DNA from: Nocardioides_B sp035634095
GTDB taxonomy: Bacteria > Actinomycetota > Actinomycetes > Propionibacteriales > Nocardioidaceae
Reading direction: 5' to 3'
DNA: 64,000 bases
Assembly: GCA_035634095.1 (NCBI GenBank)
Contig: DASQDP010000114.1
Coordinates: forward strand, 1-64,000
Position 1 is the stretch's first letter. Each line of letters begins with the position of its first letter. Below, piece by piece: positions 42,314 through 56,081 of the stretch. The position numbers were made by a program, and so were the translations under genes. Below the pieces are notes generated by a model. It saw nothing but the letters and a program-made list of their open reading frames with translations. It did not search any database and was not told the DNA's origin.

Positions 42314-43312
42314 ATGGACTGGCAGGCGATCTTCAGCCAGGCCCTGCAGCAGGGCCTGGGCCCGGTCGCTGCGGTGTACTGCCTGGCTGCGATCGGGCTC
42401 AACGTGCACTTCGGCTACACCGGGCTGCTGAACTTCGGCCAGGCCGGGTTCATGGCCGTCGGCGGCTACGCGGTGTCGTCCTTCGTGGCCACCTGGGGGC
42501 TGTCGTTCTGGCTGGGCAGCCTCGTCGGCCTGCTGTGCGCCGGCATCCTGGCGCTGCTGCTGGGAGTCCCCACCCTCCGGCTGCGCGCCGACTACCTGGC
42601 CATCGTGACGATCGCCGCTGCCGAGATCATCAGGCAGACGATCGGCTCGGTGACCCTGCTGGAGTACTTCGGCGGCCAGGACGGCCTGCAGGGCTTCAAC
42701 TCCAGCTTCGCCGGGCTGAACCCGTTCACGGGCCGTATCGGCATCCCGGGCGTGGTCACCTGGCGGCCCTACGACTTCTGGACGCTGCTCGTCTGCTGGA
42801 CGCTGGTCGCCCTGTGCTGCCTGATGGTCTGGGCGCTGATGCGCAGCCCCTGGGGCCGGGTGCTGCGGGGCATCCGCGAGGACGAGGACGCCGTGCGCAG
42901 CCTCGGCAAGAACGTCTACGCCTACAAGATGCAGTCCTTGATGATCGGCGGGCTGATCGGCGGCCTCGCCGGCATCATGTCGGCGCTCCAGCACTCAGCG
43001 GTGAACCCGTCCTTCTTCGCCACGGACACCACCTTCTTCGCCTACACCGTGCTGCTCGTCGGCGGTGCGGCCCGAGTGTTCGGGCCGGTCGCCGGCACCG
43101 TCATCTTCTGGTTCCTGCTCAGCTTCCTTGACCTGTTCTTCGGGCAGGCCACGGCCGGTGCCGACCCGTTGATCCCGGCCTGGTTGATGGACAGCAACCA
43201 GGCCAGCCTGATGCGCTTCATCTTCATGGGACTGGCGCTGATGCTGCTGATGGTCTACCGACCCCAGGGCATGTTCGGCGACCGAAGGGAGCTGGCGCTC
43301 GATGCCCGCTGA
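42314..43312 (+). CDS. livM: Branched-chain amino-acid-type ABC permease (LivM)
   Basis: The 332-residue second permease has the LivM signatures LNVHFGYTGLLNFGQAGFMAVGGYA (about residues 34-58), LPTLRLRADYLAIVTIAAAEIIRQ and the cytoplasmic EAA-type loop GIREDEDAVRSLGKNVYAYKMQS (about 191-213), followed by the IGGLIGGLAGIMSAL and RPQGMFGDRRELA ends. It pairs with LivH to form the membrane channel. The ATG has a GGAGAGGAG-like site 6 bases upstream, 13 bp after livH. Its end overlaps livG by 11 bp. Confidence 0.95.
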   Translation: MDWQAIFSQALQQGLGPVAAVYCLAAIGLNVHFGYTGLLNFGQAGFMAVGGYAVSSFVATWGLSFWLGSLVGLLCAGILALLLGVPTLRLRADYLAIVTIAAAEIIRQTIGSVTLLEYFGGQDGLQGFNSSFAGLNPFTGRIGIPGVVTWRPYDFWTLLVCWTLVALCCLMVWALMRSPWGRVLRGIREDEDAVRSLGKNVYAYKMQSLMIGGLIGGLAGIMSALQHSAVNPSFFATDTTFFAYTVLLVGGAARVFGPVAGTVIFWFLLSFLDLFFGQATAGADPLIPAWLMDSNQASLMRFIFMGLALMLLMVYRPQGMFGDRRELALDAR

Positions 43313-44316
43313 CCGACCGACCAGCACGGGCGCCACGGCCGTGGGAGCGACGAGTGCCGGGGCGTCCGGCGGCGTGGACATCAGCGCCGCCCGTGCAGCG
43401 CTGCGCGAGGTCCCGCACGAGCCCGGTGCACCGAAGCCCGACCCGATCGTGGTCGTGGACGGCGTACGACGGACGTTCGGCGGTCTCACGGCGGTCGACG
43501 TCGAGCACGTGGAGATCCAGCGCGGCGTCATCACCGGGCTGATCGGGCCCAACGGCGCGGGCAAGACCACGTTCTTCAACCTGCTCACCGGCTTCGACCG
43601 GCCGGATGAGGGCGACTGGTCGTTCAACGGACAGAGCCTCCGCGGCGTCCCGGCCTACCGGGTCGCGCGCCGAGGCATGGTGCGGACCTTCCAGCTGACC
43701 AAGGTGCTGTCGAAGCTGACCGTCCTCGAGAACATGCGCGTGGGTGCCACCGGGCAGCGAGGGGAGAGCCTGCTGCGGGCGATGTTCGCCCCGTTCTGGC
43801 GCAGTCAGGAGAGCGGCAACACCGAGAAGGCGGACGCCCTGCTCGAGCGCTTCCTGCTGATCAAGAAGCGCGAGGACTTCGCCGGCTCTCTGTCCGGCGG
43901 TCAGCGCAAGCTGCTGGAGATGGCAAGGGCGCTGATGGCCGACCCCGAGCTGGTGATGCTCGACGAGCCGATGGCAGGCGTCAACCCGGCCCTGAAGCAG
44001 AGCCTGCTCGGGCACGTGAAGTCCCTGCGCGACGAGGGTCGCACGGTGCTGTTCGTGGAGCACGACATGGACATGGTGCGGGACATCTCGGACTGGGTCA
44101 TCGTGATGGCCCAGGGGGCCGTCATCGCCGAGGGCCCTCCGGACTCCGTGATGGGCGACCAGCGCGTCATCGACGCCTACCTCGGCTCGCACCATGACCA
44201 GGACCTGGACCCGGAGACCGAGGAGCGGATCATGGCGGAGGCGCAGGCGGAGATCGACGAGTCGCACGGCCTGCGCCAGCCCACGCCGTCCGGGTCGTCG
44301 TCCGAGGGGGAGCACC

Positions 44317-44324
<8 letters not shown>
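43302..44324 (+). CDS. livG: Branched-chain amino-acid-type ABC ATPase (LivG)
   Basis: The 340-residue ATPase has Walker A GPNGAGKT (82-89), signature LSGGQRKLLEMARALM and Walker B LVMLDEPMAGVNP, with the LivG-type EHDMDMVRDISDWVIVMAQG. It is longer than usual (about 250): the first 45 residues are a low-complexity Ala/Gly/Thr leader and the last about 45 (from about residue 295) are a charged tail, EERIMAEAQAEIDESHG, which could touch partner subunits. The start overlaps livM by 11 bp and the end overlaps livF by 8 bp. Confidence 0.94.
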
Positions 44325-45144
<820 letters not shown>

Positions 45145-45167
45145 GACCGGGCCCGCATCGTCGCCCA

Positions 45168-45205
45168 CACGAAGGGCCCGACCGGAATCGGTCGGGCCCT
45201 TCGTG
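45168..45205. terminator. Strong bidirectional terminator between livF and livK
   Basis: A perfect 17-bp stem (45168-45184 with 45189-45205) closes on GAAT, the strongest hairpin in the window. It lies between convergent stop codons. Confidence 0.8.
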
Positions 45206-45227
45206 GTGCTGCGGTGGGAACGCTGGA

Positions 45228-46538
45228 TCAGATGACGCCGGTGACGAAGTTGAGGCTCTTCGGGAAGGCGCCCCCGGCCTCGTACTGGAAGATGCCGATG
45301 GTCGCCTTCGTCGGGCTCCCGGTCTCACCGAGGTCGCAGGGGCCCGAGACGCCCTGGTAGTCGATGTCCTCGCCCTTCTGCAGCAGCGCCGCACAGTCCT
45401 TGAAGGTCGAGCACTCGGTGCCGCCCGCGGAGACCGTGATGATGTTGGGCGCGAACGTCGTCGGGTCGTCGGTCTTCGCCTCGATGGCCGCCAGGGCGCT
45501 CAGCATCGTGGCGTCGTAGGACTCCGGGCCGTAGGTGAACTCCTTCAGCTTCGGGTCGGTCTTGACCATGACGCTCTTGAAGTCCGCCGTGAGCTCCGCG
45601 CCCGGGTACGTCGCCTTGACGCCCTTCAAGGTGCCCTTCGGGAAGTCGTCGGCGTAGTCGGCGGTGTTGCCGTCCACGAAGTAGGTCTGCACGTCCTGAG
45701 GGCCGACGTTCTTGGCGATCAGCTGCGGGATGAGCTTCTTGGTCTCGTCGAACGAGATGAGGACGATCGCGTCCGGCTTCGACGCCGCGACCTTGTTCAC
45801 CTCAGCGGTGAAGTTCGTCGCGTCGGCCGAGTACAGCTGCTTGGACACGACGTTGCCGCCGCCGGACTTGATGCCCTTCTCCGTCTCCCGGGCGAGCGCC
45901 TCACCGTAGGAGTCCTGCCGCGCGAGGATGGCCACGTTGTTCTTGCCGTCCTCGATGATGAGGTTGGACAGCACCGCGCCCTGGAGCACGTCGGACGGAG
46001 CGGTACGGAAGTACAGGTTCTTGGGGTCGGTCTTCGGGTCGTCGAGCACCGTGGAGGTGTTGGCCGGAGAGAAGTGCACGACGCCGGCACCGGTGATCTT
46101 GTCGATGACGCTCAGCGACACCGAGGAGGAGGCAGCCCCGAGGACCACGTCCGCATTGGCGTCCAGCAGCTTGTCGGTCTGCGCTCCCGCGATGTCGGGG
46201 GTTCCGTCACCGGAGTCGGCCTTGACCTGGACGGCGTCCTTGCCGAGCACGCCACCTGCGGCATTGATGTCGTTGAGAGCGGCCTCGACCCCGGCGAACT
46301 CGGGCGGGCCGAGGAACGCCAGGTCACCGGTCTGCGGCAGCAGGGTGCCGATGGTGAGGGTCCCGTCGCCCTTGGCGGCCGGGGCGCTCGAGCTCGGCGC
46401 CGACGAGCTGCTGTCCTCGCTCGCGGGGTCTTCGGTGGTGCTGTCGCTGCCGCAGGCTGTCAGGGCGAGCGACGCCGTCGCGAGCACCACGGCCGTGCGC
46501 CAGGCGCGGGTTGGGCGAGTCAATTGAGCCTCCGTCAT
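45228..46538 (-). CDS. livK: ABC transporter substrate-binding lipoprotein (LivK-like, periplasmic-binding type I fold)
   Basis: The 436-residue protein has a lipoprotein signal with lipobox LTAC (lipidated Cys29) and a Ser/Glu-rich linker (30-57), then the Peripla_BP_6 fold: LTIGTLLPQTGDLAFLGPPEFAGVEAALNDINAAGGVLG, DVVLGAASSSVSLSVIDKITGAGVVHFSPANTS and a disulfide-prone C-terminal TECSTFKDCAALLQKG ... GPCDLGETG. It should deliver the ligand to LivHMGF, although it is transcribed in the opposite direction. The ATG has no ribosome site; a TTG five codons later (46523) has GGAGG 5 bases upstream and may be the true start. Confidence 0.92.
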   Translation of the reverse strand: MTEAQLTRPTRAWRTAVVLATASLALTACGSDSTTEDPASEDSSSSAPSSSAPAAKGDGTLTIGTLLPQTGDLAFLGPPEFAGVEAALNDINAAGGVLGKDAVQVKADSGDGTPDIAGAQTDKLLDANADVVLGAASSSVSLSVIDKITGAGVVHFSPANTSTVLDDPKTDPKNLYFRTAPSDVLQGAVLSNLIIEDGKNNVAILARQDSYGEALARETEKGIKSGGGNVVSKQLYSADATNFTAEVNKVAASKPDAIVLISFDETKKLIPQLIAKNVGPQDVQTYFVDGNTADYADDFPKGTLKGVKATYPGAELTADFKSVMVKTDPKLKEFTYGPESYDATMLSALAAIEAKTDDPTTFAPNIITVSAGGTECSTFKDCAALLQKGEDIDYQGVSGPCDLGETGSPTKATIGIFQYEAGGAFPKSLNFVTGVI

Positions 46539-46606
46539 GGCAAGGGTTCGCGGCGATCCCCAAGGAGGGAGGTCACCGCGATATCTGTTGGATCAAAACT
46601 AACCGC

Positions 46607-46628
46607 ATTGGTCGGCTTTCAGACCAAT
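46607..46628. promoter_or_regulatory. Palindromic operator candidate upstream of livK
   Basis: ATTGGTC (46607-46613) and GACCAAT (46622-46628) are perfect inverted repeats with an 8-base spacer in an AT-rich stretch, about 70 bp before the livK start. A -10-like TATCAT lies just upstream on the minus strand (46649-46644). Confidence 0.5.
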
Positions 46629-46729
46629 CTGTGCCGAATCGAGATGATAGTCGTTGCACATTCGTGACCTGCGCCTCTTGTCCCCGTGGGCCCACGTGCC
46701 GCTGGGGGTCGCATCGGCCGGGCGCGGTG

Positions 46730-47362
46730 CTACCCGGTGACACCGCCGGTGCCGTCGCCCCCCGCGACGGACGGGCCGTGCGTGACGACGCCGTCAGCGA
46801 CCTGCCGCATCGGCAGGCGGAGGTCCATGGCAGTCTTCTGGATCCACCGGAACGCCTCCGGCTCGCTGAGGTCGAGCTGCTTCTGCAGCACGGCCTTGGC
46901 GCGGTCCACGGCCTTGCGGGTCTCCAGCCGCTCGCTCAGGTCGGCGACCTCCGTCTCCAGCAGCTGCACCTCGGCGAACCGGCTGACCGCCATCTCGATC
47001 GCGGGCACCAGGTCGTGCTTCCCGAAGGGCTTGACGACGTAGGCCATGGCACCGGCGTCCCGAGCCCGCTCGACCAGGTCGCGCTGGCTGAAGGCCGTGA
47101 GGATGACCACGGGTGCGATGCGCTGCTCAGCGATGCGCTGCGCTGCGGCGATGCCGTCCAGCCGGGGCATCTTCACGTCGAGCACGACGAGGTCGGGTCG
47201 GTGCTGCTCCGCGAGCTCCACGGCGGTGCGGCCGTCACCGGCCTGGCCCACGACGTCGTACCCCTCCTCGGCCAGCATCTCCGCGAGGTCCAACCGGATC
47301 AGCGCCTCGTCCTCGGCGATGACCACCCGCCGCGCGCGCTGCTGCTGCTGCTCCAGACTCAC
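46730..47362 (-). CDS. pdtaR: ANTAR-domain response regulator (PdtaR-like)
   Basis: The 210-residue protein has a receiver domain (about 12-125; acidic pocket EDE at 17-19, phospho-acceptor Asp62 in VVLDVKMP, and the YVVKPFG lysine) and a C-terminal ANTAR RNA-binding domain (about 135-190; ETRKAVDRAKAVLQKQLDLSEPEAFRWIQKTAMDLRLPMRQVADGVV). This is the M. tuberculosis Rv1626 (PdtaR) layout, which acts by antitermination on structured RNA once phosphorylated by the kinase PdtaS; no kinase gene is in the window. The GTG start has TAGCCT ending 6 bases upstream. Confidence 0.93.
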   Translation of the reverse strand: MSLEQQQQRARRVVIAEDEALIRLDLAEMLAEEGYDVVGQAGDGRTAVELAEQHRPDLVVLDVKMPRLDGIAAAQRIAEQRIAPVVILTAFSQRDLVERARDAGAMAYVVKPFGKHDLVPAIEMAVSRFAEVQLLETEVADLSERLETRKAVDRAKAVLQKQLDLSEPEAFRWIQKTAMDLRLPMRQVADGVVTHGPSVAGGDGTGGVTG

Positions 47363-47368
47363 GCGGTC

Positions 47369-47374
47369 AGGCTA
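47369..47374 (-). promoter_or_regulatory. Candidate leaderless -10 of pdtaR-like gene
   Basis: TAGCCT on the minus strand, 6 bases before GTG 47362. Confidence 0.5.
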
Positions 47375-47427
47375 TACGCGAAGGCCGCCCGCAGGGCCGC
47401 GTGGCCCCGAGGCGGTGGCTCGTCGGA

Positions 47428-47433
47428 TACCCT
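47428..47433 (+). promoter_or_regulatory. Candidate -10 of tRNA-Leu
   Basis: TACCCT ends 11 bases before the mature 5' end of the tRNA. No clear -35. Confidence 0.4.
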
Positions 47434-47444
47434 GACACTCCCCG

Positions 47445-47527
47445 GCCGGGTTGGCGGAACGGCAGACGCTATGGTCTCAAACACCATTGTCCGAAAGGGC
47501 GTGTGGGTTCGAATCCCACACCCGGCA
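47445..47527 (+). tRNA. tRNA-Leu (anticodon CAA)
   Basis: An 83-base class II tRNA folds cleanly: acceptor GCCGGGT (47445-47451) with ACCCGGC (47520-47526), D arm closed by GCG/CGC, anticodon stem ATGGT/ACCAT around the loop CTCAAAC (anticodon CAA), a long variable arm containing GTCC/GGGC, and T arm GTGGG/CCCAC around TTCGAAT. The discriminator base is A47527. The CCA end is not encoded (ACA follows). It decodes TTG, rare in this genome. Confidence 0.96.
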
Positions 47528-47573
47528 CAGTCGAGCTACGAAGTTGTCGGCGGTCGACGACAAGATGCTGCTC

Positions 47574-48353
47574 ATGGGGCACGTGCGAGCGGTCGAGGTG
47601 GTCGAGAGCGCCCTGCGCGACTCGGACGCAGGAGTCGGCGATGCAGAGAACGCCCGGCGACATGGCGTCGCCGTCAAGACCCTTCGCCGGTGGAGGAGGC
47701 TCTACCAACGACGCGGGCTGGCCCGCGGCCAAGCCCATCTGAACGCCCGATGCCCCCGTTGCGAAGGTGGCGGTCTGGACGAGGCGGCCTACGCTGAGCT
47801 GTTCGGGTGGTACCTCGGAGACGGGCACATCAGCCGAGGCCGTCGCGACGTCTTCGCTCTGCAGATCTACAACGACCTGAGGTATTCCTCCCTGAACGAG
47901 CATGTCATGGAGTTGATGAGGCGGGTCAAACCCTCCAGCAGGCCACACACCCGGGAGGTTCCAGGGTGCCTGGTGATCACCGTGAGCTGGAGGCACTGGC
48001 CCTGCCTGTTCCCCCAGCACGGCCCGGGACGCAAGCACGAGCGGGCCCTGGTCCTGGAGGACTGGCAGCGGGAGCTGGTCCACACGCATCCGGCCGACTT
48101 CCTGCGCGGGTTGTTCCACTCCGATGGCTGCCGGGTCAACAACTGGGCACGGCGTGTGGTCGCCGGCCAACCGAAGCGGTACGACTACCCGCGGTGGCAG
48201 TTCGTCAACCACAGCGAGGACATCCGGGCATGGTGCTGTGAGGCGTTGGACCTCGTCGACGTGCCGTGGCGGGCGTCGAGCTGGAAGACGATCTCCGTCT
48301 CAACCCGTGCGGGCGTGGCTCGACTGGACACGCTCATCGGCCCCAAGCAGTGA
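47574..48353 (+). CDS. HTH + LAGLIDADG-like homing-endonuclease-related protein next to tRNA-Leu
   Basis: The 259-residue protein has an N-terminal helix-turn-helix (about 9-48; GDAENARRHGVAVKTLRRWRRLYQRRG), a CPRC pair (Cys60, Cys63) and two LAGLIDADG-like motifs, LFGWYLGDG (76-84) and FLRGLFHSDG (176-185), each with its acidic residue intact. The C terminus (SEDIRAWCCEALDLVDVPWRASSWKTISVSTRAGVARLDTLIGPK) resembles orphan actinobacterial HTH proteins often annotated only as DNA-binding. It is transcribed in the tRNA direction, starting 46 bases after it, with no clear ribosome site or promoter. Codons such as TAT, AAA, AGG and TTG are commoner than in neighbours, hinting at transfer. It could be a homing nuclease or a repurposed regulator. 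Confidence 0.75.
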   Translation: MGHVRAVEVVESALRDSDAGVGDAENARRHGVAVKTLRRWRRLYQRRGLARGQAHLNARCPRCEGGGLDEAAYAELFGWYLGDGHISRGRRDVFALQIYNDLRYSSLNEHVMELMRRVKPSSRPHTREVPGCLVITVSWRHWPCLFPQHGPGRKHERALVLEDWQRELVHTHPADFLRGLFHSDGCRVNNWARRVVAGQPKRYDYPRWQFVNHSEDIRAWCCEALDLVDVPWRASSWKTISVSTRAGVARLDTLIGPKQ

Positions 48354-48374
48354 GATGAGGCGGGCGCCGCGATC

Positions 48375-49823
48375 TCAGGGCGTTCGGTGGTAGGCCGGCG
48401 CGACCTCGTTGATGGCGTCCCCCATGCGGTGGATGCGCAGGGCGTTCGTCGACCCCGGGATGCCGGGCGGCGCCCCGGCGATGATGACCACCAGGTCGCC
48501 CTCCTGGACGCGCTTGATCCGCAGCAGCGCCTCGTCGACCTGCCGCACCATCTCGTCGGTGTGCTCGACGAACTCGCCGAGGAACGTCTCCACTCCCCAC
48601 GACAGCGCCAGCTGCGACCGGACCACGGGGACAGGCGTGAACGCCAGCATGGGGATCGCGCCGCGGTAGCGCGAGAGCCTCCGGGCCGAGTCGCCGCTCT
48701 GGGTGAAGGCGACGAGGTACTTCGCGCCGACCCTGTCGGCGACTTCGGCGGCCGCCTTGGCGATCACGCCGCCGCGGGTCCGGGGCTGCCAGTTGATGGC
48801 GGCCATCCGCGAGAGACCGTGGTCCTCGGTGGAGGCGATGATCCGCGCCATCGTCTGCACGGTCTCGACCGGGAACTCCCCCACGCTGGTCTCCCCGGAG
48901 AGCATCACCGCGTCCGCGCCGTCCAGCACCGCGTTGGCCACGTCGGAGGCCTCGGCGCGGGTGGGGCGCGGTGAGGAGATCATGGACTCCAGCATCTGCG
49001 TGGCCACGATGACCGGCTTCGCGTGCCGGCGAGCCACCTCGATGACCTGCTTCTGCAGGAACGGCACGTCCTCGAGAGGGCACTCCACGCCGAGGTCGCC
49101 GCGGGCCACCATGAAGCCGTCGAACGCGTCGACGATCTCCTCGATGTTGTCGATCGCCTGCGGCTTCTCGATCTTCGCGATCACCGGGAGGAACACGCCC
49201 TCCTCCCGCATGATGGCGCGCACGTCATCGGCGTCGGCGGCCGACCGGACGAACGACAGCGCGATGAAGTCGACGGTCATGTGCAGCGCCCAGCGCAGGT
49301 CCTCGACGTCCTTGTCGGACAACGCCGGCACGGACACGGCGACGCCGGGCAGGTTGATGCCCTTGTTGTTGCTGACCGGCCCGGCGACCCGCACCCTGGT
49401 GAGCACGTCGGAGCCGTCGACCGTGAGCACCTCGAGGCGCACCCGACCGTCGTCGATCAGGATCGGGTCGCCGGTGCCCACGTCGCCCGGAAGTCCTGCG
49501 TACGTCGTCGAGCAGATGCCGGCGTCACCGGGCACGGAGCGGGTGGTGATCGTGAACTCGCTGCCCTCCTCCAGGTGCACCGGCCCGTCGGCGACCTTCC
49601 CGAGCCGGATCTTCGGGCCCTGCAGGTCCGCGAAGATGCCGACGCCGTGACCGCTGTCGTCGGCGGCCTGGCGCACCATGCGGTAGACCTTCTCGTGGTC
49701 GGCGTAGGAGCCGTGGCTGAGGTTCATCCTCGCCACGTCCATGCCGGCGTCCACCAACGCCCGGATCTTCTCGGGGGTGTTGACGGCAGGGCCGAGGGTG
49801 CAGACGATCTTTGCTCTACGCAC
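48375..49823 (-). CDS. pyk: Pyruvate kinase
   Basis: The 482-residue glycolytic enzyme converts phosphoenolpyruvate and ADP to pyruvate and ATP. It has the N-terminal RRAKIVCTLGPAVNTPEKIRALVDAGMDVARMNLSHG, the active-site VIAKIEKPQAIDNIEEIVDAFDGFMVARGDLGVE block (catalytic Lys and Mg-binding Glu/Asp) and MLESMISSPRPTRAEASDVANAVLDGADAVMLSGETSVG. The C-terminal allosteric domain (about 345-470) is complete. The GTG start has TAAGGT ending 6 bases upstream. Its 3' end faces the LAGLIDADG-like gene. Confidence 0.97.
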   Translation of the reverse strand: MRRAKIVCTLGPAVNTPEKIRALVDAGMDVARMNLSHGSYADHEKVYRMVRQAADDSGHGVGIFADLQGPKIRLGKVADGPVHLEEGSEFTITTRSVPGDAGICSTTYAGLPGDVGTGDPILIDDGRVRLEVLTVDGSDVLTRVRVAGPVSNNKGINLPGVAVSVPALSDKDVEDLRWALHMTVDFIALSFVRSAADADDVRAIMREEGVFLPVIAKIEKPQAIDNIEEIVDAFDGFMVARGDLGVECPLEDVPFLQKQVIEVARRHAKPVIVATQMLESMISSPRPTRAEASDVANAVLDGADAVMLSGETSVGEFPVETVQTMARIIASTEDHGLSRMAAINWQPRTRGGVIAKAAAEVADRVGAKYLVAFTQSGDSARRLSRYRGAIPMLAFTPVPVVRSQLALSWGVETFLGEFVEHTDEMVRQVDEALLRIKRVQEGDLVVIIAGAPPGIPGSTNALRIHRMGDAINEVAPAYHRTP

Positions 49824-49829
49824 GTCCTG

Positions 49830-49835
49830 ACCTTA
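49830..49835 (-). promoter_or_regulatory. Candidate leaderless -10 of pyk
   Basis: TAAGGT on the minus strand, 6 bases before GTG 49823. Confidence 0.5.
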
Positions 49836-49854
49836 CTGCTCGGTGCTCGACCGG

Positions 49855-49885
49855 CCTCGGGCGGCTCGGGCCCGGCGGGCCGAGG
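49855..49885 (-). terminator. Hairpin after gltD
   Basis: CCTCGG (49855-49860) and CCGAGG (49880-49885) enclose a second GC-rich stem (GCCCGG/CGGGC). It starts 10 bp after the gltD stop and overlaps the pyk upstream region. Confidence 0.5.
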
Positions 49886-49894
49886 ACCTGGCGA

Positions 49895-51353
49895 CTAGAC
49901 CACGAGCGGACGTTCGGTGGGGCGGATCGGGGCGTGCAGCGTGGTCGAGCCGGTGAGGTGGGCGTCGACCGCCGCTGCCGCGGCCCGCCCCTCTGCGATC
50001 GCCCAGACGATGAGCGACTGGCCGCGTCCGGCGTCACCGGCGACGAACACACCGGGCACGCTGGAGGCGTAGGTGTCGTCGCGCACGATGTTGCCCCGCC
50101 CGTCGAGCTCGACCTCGAGCTGCCCGACCACGCCGTCCTGCTGCGGACCGGTGAAACCCATCGCGAACAGCACCAGCTCCGCCGGGATCTCCCGGACCGT
50201 CCCCTCGACCTCGGTGAACTTCCCGTCGACGAGCTCCACGTCCACGAGCCGCAGCGCCCGCACGTTGCCGTCCTCGTCGCCGAGGAACTCCTGGGTGGAC
50301 ACGGAGTAGAGCCGCTCGCCGCCCTCCTCGTGGGCGGAGGACACCCGGAACACCATCGGGTACGTCGGCCACGGCTGGCCCGCGGGACGCTCGTCGGAGG
50401 GAGGGGGCATGATCTCCAGCTGGGTGACCGACGCAGCCCCCTGACGGTGAGAGGTCCCCAGGCAGTCCGCACCGGTGTCCCCGCCGCCGATGATCACCAC
50501 GTGCTTCCCGGTCGCCACGATCTGGTCCTCGACGTGCTGGCCGAGGGCCACCCGGTTCGACTGCGGCAGGAACTCCATCGCCTGGTGGATGCCGCGCAGG
50601 TCCCGGCCCGTGATCGGCAGGTCGCGTGGGACGGTCGCGCCGATGGCCAGGACCACGGCGTCGAAGCGCGCCACGAGCTGGTCGCCGGTCACCGCGGCGC
50701 CGACCTCGACCCCGCAGCGGAAGACGGTGCCCTCGCGTCGCATCTGGTCGAGACGACGCTCGAGGTACTTCTTCTCCATCTTGAACTCGGGGATGCCGTA
50801 GCGGAGCAGGCCGCCCGGCTCGTCGGCACGCTCGTAGACAGCAACGGTGTGCCCGGCGCGGGTGAGCTGCTGCGCCGCCGCCAGGCCGGCTGGGCCGGAG
50901 CCGACCACCGCCACCGTCTTCCCGGTGAGCCACTCCGGTGGCTGCGGCCGGACCGCGCCGGAGTCCCAGGCCCGGTCGGCGATGGTCACCTCGACGTTCT
51001 TGATGGTCACGGCATCCTGGTTGATGCCGAGCACGCACGCGGCCTCGCACGGCGCCGGGCACAGCCGCCCGGTGAACTCGGGGAAGTTGTTGGTGGCGTG
51101 CAGCCGCTCGATCGCGTCGTCCCAGTCCTCGCGCCAGACGAGGTCGTTCCACTCCGGGATCAGGTTGCCCAGCGGACAGCCCTGGTGGCAGAACGGGATG
51201 CCGCAGTCCATGCACCGGCCCGCCTGATCGGTGATGATCGGCAGCAGGGCCCGTCCCGCACCACCGGGGTACACCTCGTTCCAGTCGTGCACCCGCTCCT
51301 CGACCGGGCGGCGCTCGGCGACCTCCCGCGGCGTCCGCAGGAAGCCCTTGGGG

Positions 51354-51361
<8 letters not shown>
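49895..51361 (-). CDS. gltD: Glutamate synthase small subunit
   Basis: The 488-residue flavoprotein passes electrons from NADPH to the large subunit. It has the N-terminal iron-sulfur cysteine clusters (CMDCGIPFCHQGCPLGN, and CPAPCEAACVLG), the FAD-binding GSGPAGLAAAQQL and the NADPH-binding GGGDTGADCLGTSHRQGAASV. The C-terminal VFVAGDAGRGQSLIVWAIAEGRAAA closes the FAD site. Its ATG overlaps the end of gltB by 8 bp, so the subunits are made together. Confidence 0.97.
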
Positions 51362-55955
<4,594 letters not shown>

Positions 55956-56081
55956 GCGGCCATCCTCCCGGTCGTCGGGCACCGGGACGCTCGAGCCGGG
56001 GGGCGCGTCGCGGGGCAGGTCGTGCACATGGTCTGCAGGGGACGACGTTGGCCCGTGCGCGCTCGAAATGCTACAGCACCC

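Noticed and set aside
48354..48374. Attachment-site duplicate of the tRNA-Leu 3' end after the LAGLIDADG-like gene
   Set aside because: No copy of the GGGTTCGAATCCC region occurs between the gene and pyk, and no integrase is present.
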